NCBI RefSeq assembly: GCF_950295315.1
Contig: NC_080164.1
Coordinates: 10,710,990-10,774,989, forward strand
Length of the DNA: 64,000 nucleotides
Reading direction: 5' to 3'
DNA from: Erinaceus europaeus
Taxonomy: Eukaryota; Chordata; Mammalia; Eulipotyphla; Erinaceidae
Notes under the pieces: model-generated
Told to the model about the DNA's origin: nothing
Seen by the model: the letters and a program-made list of their open reading frames with translations, nothing else
The model's database searches: none
Translations under genes and position numbers: made by a program
Part shown: piece after piece, positions 22,188 to 34,797 of the stretch
How positions within the stretch are numbered: the stretch's first letter is position 1
How the letters are laid out: each line of letters opens with the position of its first letter

Positions 22188-22985
22188 GGATGAGAAAGTG
22201 ACCCTTCTGTGCCTGCCTGCACCCTTTCTCTGTGAACCTGGGTGTCGCCAGGAACACAGACCCACTACACTGACTTGCTGTGAAGCTGCCATGCTTAAGT
22301 GACCTTCAGACAACAAATAGCATATTTTTATGTGCTTGTCTGCTCTGAACCATAATAGCAGTAATAGATGAGTGATTATATATATGTACATATACATATA
22401 TAATTTCTTCAGTTTCAATATTTGTATGCTATGTTGTTTTAGTTGTCATCTTTGATTGTCATGCATTTAAATTTTCTTATTTTAATGCTGCCAGAAGGAA
22501 TTCATTCTACACTGAGCCACCTCCCCATCTCTGCCTTAAAAAAAATATATATATATATGTAAATATATTCTCTAAAGTTAGTCTCTATCTATTTAGTATG
22601 CCACATAAGGTAATGCTTTAATAGGCTCTAAATTCACTCTTCTCTATGCCCCACTTCTAAATTAAGTTGGCAGTGCTCTCTTTTAATGCTACACAATCAC
22701 TGATTTGTTGAAGTAGTAGTCCCCCTTTTATTTGGCTGGATATTTACTTAATTATATATTACTTCAGAGATGTATCATCAGCAATTATTTAAATGTATGC
22801 TAATTACTCAATTAGTGAAGATCTTTTTCCATCGCATTTTAATCCTTCTGATATCAGACATCCTGTTAGCTAAAGCAAATCAAATCACACGACCACCGCG
22901 GGTTCAAAGGAGGGGAGATAAAATCCTCTACCGAAGAATAAAATCTGCTATTACTTTTCACTTTAACCTCTTTCAATCTTTAGAA
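22188..22985. other. No gene seen
   Basis: AT-rich unique DNA with short TA tracts at about 22375-22400 and 22545-22558. Confidence 0.45.
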
Positions 22986-22989
22986 AAGG

Positions 22990-23265
22990 CTGATGGTGAC
23001 TAGGAAGTGACTTGCCTGGTAGACTACATATGTTACCGTACTGGAGGGCCTGGGTTTAAGTTCCCGATCCCTGTTTGCAGGGGGACCCTTCTCGATTGTT
23101 GGGGCACGTGTCTTTCTTTCTCTCTGTCTCTTCCTCTCTGTCTTATCTGTCTCTCACCCTCAATCAAGAGGAAAGAAAAAGGAAAAAAAGCCATTGAGAA
23201 GAGTGGAGTCACATAGGCACTGTTCAGCCCTAGCAATAACCCTGGTGGTCCAAAAATGGAAAAGA
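22990..23265 (+). repeat. SINE-A'-like long-tail copy, diverged
   Basis: Sense 'tggtgactaggaagtgactt', CT-rich body, then the long-tail terminus 'ctagcaataaccctggtgg'. Confidence 0.55.
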
Positions 23266-25248
23266 GAAAAAGGAACAAAGAAAGAAGGGAAGAAAGGAAA
23301 GAGAGAACAAAAGAAAGATGCTAATGAGAGCAATCACCTACCCTAAAGATGTGACAATGTCACTGAAGTAACTTTTCCGGAGATAGTAATGGCAGCTTAT
23401 CACACTTCACACAAGAGTCCTTCATCAAGATATGCAAAAGGAAAAGAAATACTTAAATATCTACATGTGTTATACTATAGTAGGGAGAGGGAGTTCCAGA
23501 AGTGAAAGTCAGCTGTGAGTCCTGTTTTAACTCAGCTGACAACAAATTGATAGTTTGTGGTAGCACTCCTGTGTATTTTGTATTTATTATAAATAATCTT
23601 GACCCTTAGCCATCTTCCCTATGTTCCATGCTGTGTTCTGGCTCCAGCCCTTATCATGCCTCATGGCTGTTGCTGCAAAATATTCTATTTGCACAAATCC
23701 ATAAATTTCTGTGACTTTAGCCCACCAACACTCCTTCTATTTAAGTCACGTTGCTATTAGTTCTGGGTGACTGTTCGAATGATTATGAACAAGCTACTAC
23801 ACTCTGCCCTCTCTCTATAATCAGGCCCCTATTATCTCAAGATTTCATTTCTCACCAAACTCCTCCATTTGCACTGGGGAACCACTGACCTGGTTTTAGT
23901 TCTCTGTGCATTTACTGCTACTTTTCTCTTCTTTGTCTTTGTGTTATCCTGAAAATTTTCCATGTCTTCTGGCTCTACCTGACTACTTCATCTTCATCCC
24001 AGGAGACTTGATTCAGTGCCACTTTCTCCAGAATTAGTTCCTGATCTCCTGGTCTCTCACTTCTGTAAGGTCAGAAAAAAACCCTAGACATGTCTTTTGA
24101 TATTAACCATGTACTGTACAAGGATCTGTTTGACTGTCTACACCCCTCACCAGACGTGACTATTCTAGGGAGGTTCAACCTATTATCCACTTGAACTTCA
24201 CAACTTACATATTTGCAGACCCACTCATGACGGTTTTATACAAAGTAGAAACAAATGAAAAATTAGAAGGTCGATGTCAATGACTGTGAAGGGTCTGAGA
24301 TTTCACTCAGCAGTGGTTTTATAGATGTTAACAGAAGACAGGAGACTCCCTGTGTTTGACTTGGACACCGTTACAGCAGAAGCAGTAGCTAAAAGGCTAC
24401 CTTATTATAGCAACCCTGGGCTGGGAGGAGAGGTTACCACATCTCTCAAGGCTGCTCATTGCAAACACAACCTTGGACCTTGAGAAGTGTCTGAGATAAG
24501 TAGTGGGTGTTCAGGGCCTTGCATTCTTGGCATAACTAACAGGACACAGGGCGGGGGGGGAGGGGGGGCTCCGGAAATCCCTGGAGCAGTGTTTCCCAAC
24601 AGAAGGGAGAGAGGCTCAGTGAAGGTATGGTACTTTGTGCTGTTAAGACAGCAAGACAAATATGAACTCTAACATCTTGCCTGAGCATTGTATTAAACAG
24701 GCAAAGAGTCCCCTCCTTGGTCTCTACCCTGCCTTGTTGGCAACTCACCATGAGGACCTTCAATTAGCCAGTGAAAGTCAAACTATTCAAGAAGGCAAAA
24801 TTGTGAAGGATAATGTCATGGGTGTTCTAGTGAAAAATGCTTCAAATCAAGTTTGATTCACAAAGAGATAAGGCTCAGCCTTTGATAATGGTGGATAAAA
24901 ATGATGAAAATTAGGATGGAGAGAGAAGGCCTTGCCATGTTCATAATCCAGGTTTTGAGTCCTGCTTGCATGTGAAAGACAATGAAGGGATGAAGGAATG
25001 AAGGGATGAAGGGATGAAAGGCAATGAAGGAAACACAAGTCTCTCTATCTCTCCCTCTCTCTTTCCCTTGGCAACTCACTAGGATGGTGTAATTGTGCAT
25101 GTATGTACTACATACAATGTCCTGCCCTCCTCCCCCTCTCTCCCCTGTTCTTCAAAGTACACTTCGAAATGGAAGGTAATGACATTTTGTAGTGGTTGGT
25201 ATCTACTAATGTTATTAAGTTGTTATCTTTCATAGCCTGATCAGAAAC
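23266..25248. other. No gene seen; mainly unique DNA
   Basis: No domain-bearing frame. A G-rich run lies at 24550-24570. An imperfect GAAGGGATGA tandem tract lies at about 24983-25020 and may sit in a worn SINE (24885-25085). Confidence 0.5.
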
Positions 25249-25249
25249 T

Positions 25250-25292
<43 letters not shown>

Positions 25293-25297
25293 TTTTG
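25250..25297 (+). repeat. (TA)n microsatellite followed by a T-run
   Basis: TATATA run at 25250-25284, then a T-run, typical of a degraded A-tail in antisense. Confidence 0.9.
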
Positions 25298-25394
25298 GCT
25301 ACCTAGTGTTTATTTCAAATCCATTTTAATCTCTGGTCCATCTTGAGTTTCTGAGCAATATGTCTACTTTTTCCTTTTACTGATTTAATAATGA

Positions 25395-25600
25395 TCAACA
25401 AGACCTTAGGATAAGTGGGGTACCATTCCCAATAATTCCTACCACCAGAGCTCTGTATCCCATCCCCTCCAATGGCAGCTTTCCTATTGTTTATCCTTCT
25501 GGGAGTATGGACCCAGGATCATTATGAGGTGCAGAAGGTGGAAGGTCTGACTTCTGTAATTGCTTCTCTGCTGGACATGGGTGTTGGCTTGGGCTCTATG
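25395..25600 (-). repeat. R1 fragment
   Basis: Antisense R1 end: 'cctaccaccagagctctgta', 'gtgcagaaggtggaaggtct', 'ctgctggacatgggtgttgg'. Confidence 0.75.
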
Positions 25601-25835
25601 CCTGTGTAACAAATCCACAGTCCCCCTGCCATTTTTCCTTTCTTTTGTTTTATAGGACAGAGAAATAATGAGAGGGAAGGGAGCACGAGAGAGGGAGAGA
25701 GACAGAGGGTCACATAGAGTATTGCTTCAGGGTTCATGAAGCTCCCACCCCCCCTGCTGGAGGGGACCAAGACCTTGAACCCGGTATTTGTACATGATGA
25801 CTTGTGTCTTTGTTGGGTGTGCCATCACTTGGTCT
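25601..25835 (-). repeat. SINE-A'
   Basis: Antisense GA-rich body and 'gaccttgaacccggta', with a diverged head and 'catcacttggtctc'. Confidence 0.55.
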
Positions 25836-25839
25836 CTTT

Positions 25840-27155
25840 GTTTTTATGAGCAAGAGCAAAAGACAAAAGTGAAACAGAGGCATCACTCAGTTCTGGCTTA
25901 TGTGGCGTCAGTAGTGAAACCTCTTGGCATCTTTAAAGAGCAGCTGAAAACAGCGTTAGAGAATGCTGCTTTTCAGTGTCATCTCCAATAATGGAACGTG
26001 TGAACAATGGCAATTTTTTTATTTGGAGCAATCATTTGAAGACACAGTGTAGCTGCAAGATGAGGGTTGGGGAGATTTTCAACCCGTATTCTGATTCATG
26101 GTTCAATTTCTAACTTCTGAAATGTCTCAATGAATTTCAAGCAAAAGTTTAGGTTCTGATTTAGATCAATTGGGAACATGTGTACATGTGTTTTATTTTA
26201 TTTTCCCTGTTTCCCCAGTACTCTCTTAATCGTAGAAATCACAGGAAATATTGCTACTTCTTAGTTTTCACTTGAGACACACACGGGCTGTAGATTATAA
26301 TTTGTAAAAGTGAGTGGATTATAATTTGTAAAATACAGGACATGTCCTATATTTCTACAGACAGAAACTGGCCTGCCATATATTTGTTCCTGCCTTTAAG
26401 GAAGAAAACGTTAGCCTTGTCACTAAAGTAGAAATTCACCTGGATTCCATGTATGATTGCTTCTTATGTGTCAAATAAACCAACTGAAGGAGTCACGCTT
26501 GACAAATGGAACAGGAAAATATCTTCAGTCATAAATGACCAGGGCTGAAGAGAAGAAAGGAAGGAATGAAAAAGAAGCATCTTAGAAGGATGAAAAACTA
26601 AGAGGGGAAAACGTCTACAGTGGTGGAGGAGCAAGGGCTGAAGCTGAGGACCCAGAGGCAGTGGTCTGAGGAATGGGACTTCCAGGAAACAAGGGCTGGA
26701 GCTTGTGGATGTGGAAATGTTTAAGAAAGATCTTGCTGAGAGACAGGGGAAAAAAAAAAGACAGGAACTGAGAAAAGCTATGCAGAGTTTGGGGTTCAGT
26801 GAAATATTAAGGAAATGGACTTGAATAAGCACAGAAGACAGAAGGTCCCTGGTCAGGAGGGCAGGGCAAATCCTGTCCCATCAGGGAACAACATGCCGGG
26901 AGCTCTGAGGAGGCTATGAGGTTCTGGGCTTGTGGAGACTGGTCTCAGAGGGAGATCACCAGGAGCAGGAGGAGACAGAAGGAAACAGAAAGAAATGAAA
27001 CCCTTCCATGCCCTCCTGTGGGCCTCATCCTGTGATGTATAGTTTGCTACACTGCTATCCAAATAACCCATATAGATCAAGTTGTATGAAGTAATTATAA
27101 CAATAAATAACTGTTATATACGACAGAGTCCACATCTGGGAAAGACATTTCAACA
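25840..27155. other. No gene seen; purine-rich 26520-27010
   Basis: The + strand is notably GA-rich at 26520-27010. The long minus frame at 26464-26832 is a pyrimidine-strand artefact (Leu/Ser/Phe-rich) without a domain. Confidence 0.45.
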
Positions 27156-27159
27156 AAGG

Positions 27160-27355
27160 GGCTAAGTGATGGCACACCTGGTTAAGTGCACACGTTACAG
27201 GGCACAAGGACCCAGGTTCAAGCCCCTGGTGGCTACCTGCAGGGGGAAAGCTTCTCAAGTGGTAAAGCAGGGCTGCAGGTGTCTCTCTATATCTCTCCCT
27301 CTCTACTTCCCTCTCTCTTCTTAATTTCTCTCTATCAAAAATATTTATAAAAAAT
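27160..27355 (+). repeat. SINE-A'
   Basis: Sense 'gctaagtgatggcacacctg', 'cccaggttcaagcccctgg', CT-rich body and AT-rich tail. Confidence 0.8.
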
Positions 27356-27359
27356 TTAA

Positions 27360-28082
27360 AAAACAATTTTAAGAATATCATTTTTAACAGGCACATAATA
27401 GTCCATTATGTAATGAGCCATTATTACTAGTGCATGTGATTATAAGAAATGCTGTAATGAAACATTTTTGTATGTAAATTACAGGACTATCAGGGGATAG
27501 GTGAGATCAATCTGTCTGTCTATCTGTCTGATAGATAGCTAATCAGCGTTGCCAATTAACACTTCTATCACAACTATATGAGGACACCTATTTCCCCACA
27601 TCCTGGTCAATACTGTATAGTATTTGAAACACAGCAAGGAAAAAAGGTTGGACTTGTGTCTGAAGTCAGAAAGACCTATTTCCCTTCGGAAATGGACAGC
27701 ATCACAGCAGCTGCGTGGACATCTAGTGCCTGCTGCCTCCTGGTGGCACTGAAAAGTCTGACAAGGCAGAAATCCCCGTCACATTGACAAGAGATGGAGT
27801 TGTCAATGTTCAACTAGTTAGGTTTCAAGTTCTAGCAAGTGGGTGGCAGAAACAGAGGAGGCAGGGACCTGCCATTATTCAGTCATGGGAGACTGTGAGC
27901 ACTGGAGGGCAAATGAGTGTTCCTGAACATTCAGCACTGGGCATGCCTCGCATGGCACCCTCAGACGATCTGTGATAGTAAGCCAACAACAAAAGAGAAT
28001 GCATTTCTAAATGGAAGGCTTGCAAGGGAGTCACATGCAGCTTCCCTGAGGGACTCGAATGGCAACCACACTCCAATTTTGA
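27360..28082. other. Unassigned; possible old L1 at 27375-27640
   Basis: 27375-27640 resembles an old antisense L1 fragment. The remainder, to 28080, is unique with no supported gene. Confidence 0.35.
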
Positions 28083-28386
28083 AGAAGCAACTTTTTAAAA
28101 AAAAAATTACTTATTCCCTTTTGTTGCCCTTATTGTTTTATTGTTGTAGTTATTATTGATGTGGTCGTTGTTGGATAGGACAGAGAGAAATGGAGAGAGG
28201 AGGGGAGGACAGAGAGGAGGAGAGAAAGACAGACACCTGCAGACCTGCTTCACTGCTTGAGAAGCAAAGACTCCCCCGCAGGTGGGGAGCTGGGGGCTCG
28301 AACCGGGATCCTCATGCCGGTCCTTGTGCTTTGTGCCACCTGCGCTTAATCCGCTGCATCACTGCCTGACTCTGGAGAAGCAACTT
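28083..28386 (-). repeat. SINE-A, short-tail form, with 11-bp target duplication
   Basis: Antisense body with B-box complement GGCTCGAACC at 28295-28304. AGAAGCAACTT occurs on both sides (28083-28093 and 28376-28386). Confidence 0.9.
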
Positions 28387-28389
28387 ATT

Positions 28390-28685
28390 ATTGTTACTTT
28401 TATTTCTGTTGCCACCAGGGTTATCTCTGGGGCTCGATTCTGGCATGCGACTCCAAGCAGTTCTTCTCATTCTCTCTCTCCTCTCTTTTCTATTTTTATT
28501 TGACAGGACAGAGAAAAATTGAGAGAGGAAGAGGAGTAGAGAGGGACAGAGAAAGATAGACACCTGCAGACCTGCTTCACCACTTGCGAAATATCCTCCC
28601 TGCAGGTGGGGAGCGAGGGCTCCAACTTGGGGACTTTTACCATGGTAACATGTGCATTTAACCTGGTGTGCTACCACCTGGCTGC
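28390..28685 (-). repeat. SINE-A-like, long-tail form, diverged
   Basis: Antisense 'ccaccagggttatctctggg' terminus, GA-rich body, 'cacctgcagacctgcttcac' and 'gctaccacctggc'. Confidence 0.75.
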
Positions 28686-28859
28686 CAGCTCCATTTTTGC
28701 GTAATTGATGCCGCTTTGCTTTTTCCATGAAGTGAAGACAAGGAGAGTCACCCAGAGTTCAGTGTCCTGGTCTTCTGGGGGGGGGGAGGTGGAACTTTGC
28801 ATTGCAAAAATCACTCCCCAGGGTTCTGTCCCTGCACAATTCAACTGCTTCAGGTGAAC

Positions 28860-29080
28860 TCTACTTTTTAATTTTATTTTATTATTTTTTTCCAAATAGA
28901 GGGTGAGATATAGAGAAGGAAATAGAGGCTGAGAAAACAGAGCAGACATCACAGCGCTACTGCTCCTGAAGCTACTTCTCCTTTGCAGGGTGTTCCCTGA
29001 TGGCAGACTGGGGCTCAAAGCCAGATTCTTGCACACAGGAAGGTGTGAGCTCTACAGGGAGGGGGGGTGTCTCCCTAGTC
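28860..29080 (-). repeat. Diverged SINE-C/A' fragment
   Basis: GA-rich body from about 28895, then 'gactggggctcaaagccaga' with a worn head. Confidence 0.4.
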
Positions 29081-29399
29081 CTACAAAACAACAAGCAAAC
29101 AAGAACACTCACAGACTCACAGGAATATCTATGCATTTAGAGGCTTAAATTGGCTTAAAGGAGGCAGGTTTACTTTTCTTTTGTATTGTCCCCGTGTGCA
29201 GAGCACTGTGCTCCTTTTAGGCAAAAGGAGCAGTGAGAATTTACTGCTGTTTTCTGGAGTCCCACTGTGTGCTCTCTTCAAATGTTCCCAGGTAATCACG
29301 TTCATTCCAGGAAGGCACATATCACTTACACAGCTACACATGGGCTCATCTAGTTTTTCACTTGAAGAGTCACCGAGCTAAGAAAACAAAAATGGAATT
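29081..29399. other. No gene seen
   Basis: Unique DNA between SINEs; no supported frame. Confidence 0.45.
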
Positions 29400-29605
29400 A
29401 GGAGCCTGGGCGATGTAAAAACCCCTCAGGGTTTTTACATGTTGCAGTGCACAAGGACCTGGGTTCAAGCCCCTGCTCCCCACCTGCAGGGGGAAAGCTT
29501 CATGGGTGGTGAAGCAGTGCTGCAGATGTCTCCCCTCTCCCTATCTTTCCCTCCCCTCTGCATTTCTCTGTCTCAATCAAATATAAATTAAATATATTTT
29601 AAAAA
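29400..29605 (+). repeat. SINE-A' with a local inverted sequence in the head
   Basis: Sense copy with 'gacctgggttcaagcccctg', CT body and AAATTAAATA tail. The head holds a near-palindrome, AAAAACCCCTCAGGGTTTTT, at 29417-29436. Confidence 0.75.
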
Positions 29606-29614
29606 CCAATAGTG

Positions 29615-29815
29615 TTAGGGGCTGAGCAGTAGAACACTGGGTTTAATGCACATAGTATCAAGCACAAGGACCCGTGCAAGGATCCTGGTTCCAGCCCCCT
29701 GCTCCCCACCAGCAGACAGGTTGCTTCTTGAGTGGTGAAGAAGGTCTGCAGATGTCTATCTTTATTTCTCCCTCTCTATCTTCCCCTCCCCTCTCAATTT
29801 CTCTCTGTCCCTTTG
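29615..29815 (+). repeat. SINE-A','tail replaced by R1
   Basis: Sense copy 'gctgagcagtagaacactgg' through 'ctcaatttctctctgtcc'. The tail is cut off by the R1 element that starts at about 29816. Confidence 0.7.
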
Positions 29816-30302
29816 GGGGCCCCCCTAGGACCTTGCCCTCAAAGTGGATCAACAATGGTAGAGAATGTTCCATCCTCCGAAGGGAGGCTGCACAATATAC
29901 TCTAGGCTACACCTGAGGAAGATAGGTCCTGAAATTGGGGCAGCTTGGAACATTCCTACTCATGATCACAGAATGTGAGCTCAGATCTACAGGGATGCAG
30001 AGGCCACATAGGCTCCTAAGCTGAATATGGATCCCAGATCCAATCAAATTGATGGGGTCAACAATATTTATACACCTTTCCCATATTTGGGAGCTGATCT
30101 CTTCCCTGATCCAGCTTTCTGGTCCTTTTGCCAGCCATGACATCACCTCCCCAGACAATAACCTGGATCCACCTGCATATCAGATGTCAGGCTCAGGAAA
30201 AAAAAAAAAAAACAGCTAGCATAGTCATGGGCCCTTTGGAATATAACTAAAATAGGCCTACTAACTATCTACAAAACGGAGACACCCCAACTCTTCATTT
30301 GA
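29816..30302 (+). repeat. R1 copy, 5'/middle part only
   Basis: Begins 'gggggcccccctaggacctt', the same region as 43165-43190, and breaks off at about 30302 in SINE-A sequence. Confidence 0.75.
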
Positions 30303-30480
30303 ACTCTCTGTCCTATCTAACAACAGCAACACCAGCAGCAACAACAATAACAGCAATAATAATAACAACAATGGAAAAAATATGGCTGCCAAGAGCAATG
30401 GATTTGTAGTGCAGGTACTAAGTCCCAGCAATAACCCTGGAGGCAAAATAATGAGAATAATAATAATAATGGAAAAATAA
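30303..30480 (+). repeat. SINE-A long-tail 3' part only
   Basis: Starts inside 'ctctctgtcctatctaacaa', has an expanded CAG/CAA/ATAATA tail, then 'cccagcaataaccctggagg'. The head is absent. Confidence 0.75.
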
Positions 30481-30838
30481 TGTTGTTTCTATGAGTTTTT
30501 TAATCATGTAGTAGAAAGAGACATCTAAAAAATCACCTAAGTATGGTTTATCATATTATGATACCCTGGGGGAAGTTCAAGTTTCTATGAGAAATGTAAC
30601 TTTTCCAGTTCAAAGGTTCTTAATTTTCTTGGATCCCACAGACCTAAAGAGTGAGTGAATGATACAGATACATTGAGGATCTGAATTAATAAATCTCTAA
30701 TCTTTTATCTTCTACTTCTTTTTGAAGTGGTAAAATTAGAGACCAACAGACTTGTAAAAAGACTTTCATTCCAATCATCCATTTTTGTCTGCTTTCTTCA
30801 TTTCTGGTAATTTTTCTTAGCAAAAATGGCTCTTCAAA
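30481..30838. other. No gene seen
   Basis: Unique AT-rich DNA. Confidence 0.45.
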
Positions 30839-31400
30839 ACTGTTGGAGAATGGGCCCACTGTCCTGGAAAGTCCAGGCTGTAGTTTCCATGAGGTATGAG
30901 TGGGTCAGATCCCCTGACCTCTGGAATTTATGATAGCTGGACCCCACAGACATGGGGCCTTTCTACACATGCCACACCTCCCCCCTTTCCTTCTTTAATT
31001 AAAAGTCATAGATTACTGTGTATGGTTAGCCTAAAAGCCGCCAGCCAACATCCTGATCATTCAGCTGTCTCCTTTTCCACCCCGCTGCTGCCCTAAAGTA
31101 CCTAAAATCTACCTCCGGAAAAATATACATCATAAACCTTTTACTTCTGATCAAACAGTCTGTGGGTCAAAATGTGACTATGTGTTGCTTTGTGTTTGGG
31201 TTAATGGTTACCTCAACCTTCTCCCTGAGTTATGGGTATAATTTCCTGCCTTTTCTTTCAATAAACGAGTTGCCCCACTGAGGCTCTCCCAGGGCTGATT
31301 GTCTCCCTGAGCACTTTGCCCTCAGCACGTGGAGTCACCCCAGGACCCACAGGGGGCCTCTCTGACCCTCTGTCGCCCAACAGCCGGAGAGGCGGGAAAC
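30839..31400 (+). mobile_element. Possible solo LTR
   Basis: Starts near TGTTGGAGAATGGG, is C/T-rich in the U3-like part, has AATAAA at 31260-31265, then a GC-rich U5-like stretch ending uncertainly. No PBS, matching second LTR or target duplication was found. Confidence 0.35.
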
Positions 31401-32394
31401 CTGGATCAAGCATGCCCCACACAAAGCTACCATGTTTCCTGTTTTTTCCTTCCACACGGGTGTGCTTTACCAAATACACGTAGGGGACTGGGTGATGGTG
31501 CTCACATTACTTAAATAGACTCATGCAATACATAGCTAATGCCAATGTCTTTCAAAAGTTTTCACTGTGCTATGATACTCACTGTTAGTGTAAACAGATC
31601 AATGAACATTTCATCTGCAGACAGTATTAGCAAAGAGCTTGCTAGTAGTATTTTTTATTCTATAATATATTAGGAGTTTAATATTTGGTGAACTCCATTC
31701 TCGAAAACTGTCTGCATATAATTCTCTACTTACCAAAAGTGAGGCCTCATTCTGAAATCATTTAACAAATCTGATGTATTTTCTGTGAGGACAAGTTTAA
31801 CTTTCTGTTTTCCTTTCAAATCAAGATGTCTGAAATCATCTCTCCAACAGCCATTTTCTTGCAAAATCCCACGCTAGATTGTTAAACATGGAAAGGATGC
31901 TTGCCATAAGTTTGTAACCTGGATAAAATGAAGTCCTTCTGCCTTTAAAAACTTCTTGCCGACATTTTTGACTTTGCTCCAGTACAACTCTCCTTTGGGA
32001 ATATTGTGTTATTTCAACATGCCAAAGAGAAGGCAAAAGAAAAATGAAAGTTGTTCTTAATTTTGTTAGGACTGCCAGATAAAATGCAGGATGCCTAGTT
32101 AAATTTGAATTTTATAGACGATTTCAATATTTAGTGTATGTGTAGCATCCTTATATTAAAAGCTATTTGTTATCGCACAGTCATATTTAATTAATCTTCT
32201 GTAGTTGCACTAGCTGTATCTGACCAGTCTTTGATTTTTCATTGTGCTGAATTATTAACAATCCAACACGCAGCAGGGTTCTCTACGTCTAGTGTTAGGC
32301 TTTGCTTTTCAGATCAATGAATGATATAGGGCTAAAATAGAGAAGTTTCAATGACAGTAATATTATGAATTACTGCCTCTAGTTTATTTTCCAT
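31401..32394. other. No gene seen
   Basis: Unique DNA. No frame with a recognisable domain. Confidence 0.5.
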
Positions 32395-32530
32395 CCTATG
32401 GCTGCATGGCAAAGGAGAACAGACACAGAGAGATGGAGAGACACTACAGATTCATCACCCCAGCGGCTTCGCCGTGTGGCTTGAATGCAGGTCCTTGCGC
32501 ATAGCTGGCGAGCTATCCCCGGGCCCTCTA
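32395..32530 (-). repeat. Diverged SINE
   Basis: Antisense 'cacagagagatggagagaca', 'cttgaatgcaggtccttgcg' and a worn head. Confidence 0.45.
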
Positions 32531-33784
32531 CCCATGGTTATCTGTTTGATGCTTGAAAGAAACTTTTTACGGTTGAACAAGACAGTATTCTATAGAGGTA
32601 ACAGAGACTCAACTTTATAGAGTGAGAAACAGGGTGACGGTAAAAAGGGAGGGCGAAAGAGAACGAACCGGTTACTGCAGCTTCGTTCTTGGACAGATTG
32701 ATATAAAGAAAGAGTTCATACGGAAGGTGAGGACCTGGAAATTGATTTCTTTACAACAATTGCACCTCTTTCTCTTGGGAATATTTGGACCTTTCTAAGT
32801 GCGTAGTTAACCCATTTTGACAACTACTTACCCTGACTCTAGGCAAGTCTTCTCAGAGCAAGTGGCATTTGAAAGATGATGAGAAAGGCTAAGTGGAGCA
32901 GTAGAGAGAGAGTAGATAGTTGACGAAATAGTCCCCAAATCTCCTCCCAACAGATTTCAGTTTAAAAGTGTGTAAGTTAGAAAGGGTGAGGTGATAATTG
33001 TAGGTAAAACCCATCAAGGTCCTTGTCTTGTGTAAGCGGTGAGTACAGATATTGATTAAGTTTAGAACTTGTTCAGTCAAGTACTAGAAATTATAGGGTG
33101 ACTGCCCAAAGATAGGGTTAGAGTGAATAATCCTTAAGTGGCAAAGAAGAAAATGGAATGTGGGCCTATGGGAGGGGTAAGAAAGGTTAGTTGAGAAAAA
33201 TCAATCAACCCTAAAGATAGCATTAATGGAAAATGCCTAGAAGAAACTTAACACTTACCCTAGTAGGATGCATACTTGTATTATGCCTTTCAAAGTTTCT
33301 AGAAGAGATGTTAAAATTTTTTATCAGGAAAAGAAATAGTGCAACCTTTGTGAAAGATGCTGGTTTGACATACTGTGGTTGTCATCTTGCAATATACAGA
33401 GATGGTAAATCATTCATTTGTACACCCAATACAGTGTCATGTCTGTAAAAATTGGAATGAATTACAAAATAGTTGAAATCACAATAAAATCAATGGACCA
33501 ACGGTACATGCAAGCTTCTAAGATTCATAGAGAATAATAAACCACTTTGATGGCAAATATCAATGAAATGAAAGTTTGAAAGGCTAAATTACTATTAGGC
33601 AAAACAAGATGTTAAAAAAAATTGTTTTCTGAAACAATGAAGAGGGTGTTACAAACGGACAAGATACTAAAAATCACAATGTGCTTTGTAAAATGGATGA
33701 CAAATAAAGGAAAGGGAAAAGTGACAAACTAATATGAAACTAACATGTCACTTTTTGTGACTGACAAAGCTGATAAAAACATCA
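32531..33784. other. No gene seen; repeat-poor
   Basis: One of the longest stretches in the window without a clear SINE. No supported coding frame. Confidence 0.5.
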
Positions 33785-34108
33785 TGAGGGGAGTCCGGCG
33801 GTAGCGCAGCAAAGCGCAAGGACCGGCGTAAGGATCCTGGAGCCCCCAGCTCCCCACATGAAGGGGAGTTGCTTCACAAGCGGTGAAGCAGGTCTGCAGG
33901 TGTCTCTCTCTCCCCCTCTGTCTTCCCTTTCTCTCTCCATTTCTCTCTGTCCTATCCAACAACGAATGACAACAACAATAATAACCACAACAAGGCTACA
34001 AACAAGGGCAACAAAAGGGGGAAAAATGGTCTCCAGGAGCAGTGGATTCGTGGTGCAGGCACTGAGCCCCAGCAATAACCCTGGAGGCAAAAAAAAAAAA
34101 AAAGTCAT
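33785..34108 (+). repeat. SINE-A, long-tail form
   Basis: Sense copy beginning 'ggggagtccggcggtagcgc', with a deletion of about 15 bp in the head (B-box region shortened), CAACAA tail, then the extra terminus 'cagcaataaccctggaggca' and A-run. Confidence 0.92.
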
Positions 34109-34294
34109 GACATGAGCACAGCTAACAACTAGCTCTCAGATACGTGTTTTCAAAAAGACTAGATCTAGGTTGTGAGACAAGTGTCAGTAACTGGTACTAA
34201 ATCTACTGGAGACAACACTCTCTGACCATAATACAATTAATGTAGGTAAGTTAGAACATTCATAGACTCCCACACAGTTAGAAATTATGAAAAT

Positions 34295-34460
34295 TTGGTC
34301 TGGGCAGACAACACAATGGTTATGCTAAAGTATTCTCACTGCCTGAGCTCCTGGGTTCAGTTCTCAGCCTGCCATAAGCCGGAGTTGGACAGTGCTCCTG
34401 ATATCTATCTATAACTTTCTCTCTTTCTTTCACCTTTCTCTCAATATCTCTTTCACTAGA
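34295..34460 (+). repeat. SINE-B
   Basis: Sense 'ggtctgggcagacaacacaa', 'ctgggttcagttctcag' and a CT-rich tail. Confidence 0.8.
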
Positions 34461-34464
34461 AGTA

Positions 34465-34755
34465 AACAGCTGGGCGGTGGTGCACTTGGTTAAGCACATT
34501 TGGCACCAGTGTAAGGACCTAGGTTCTAGATCCCACTCCCCACCTGTATAGCAGGTAGGTCAGCTTCGTGAGTGGTGAAGCAAGTCTGCAGGTGTCTATA
34601 TTTTTTCTCTCCCCCTCTCTATCTCTCCTGACCTCTCAATTTCTCTCTGTCCTATCTAAAACAAAAATTAGCAGGAAAAAATGGCCACTGGGAGTGGCGG
34701 ACTCATTCACAATGCTGGTACCAAGCCCCAGCAATAACCCTGGATGAAGTAACAA
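34465..34755 (+). repeat. SINE-A', long-tail form
   Basis: Sense 'gctgggcggtggtgcacttg' through 'caagccccagcaataaccct'. Confidence 0.85.
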
Positions 34756-34797
34756 CAACAAAATGAAGAAATAAAAATGAAACATAAAAAATAAATT

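Noticed and set aside
26464..26832. Minus 122-codon frame
   Set aside because: Leu/Ser/Phe-rich reading of a purine-rich + strand; no domain or splice context.
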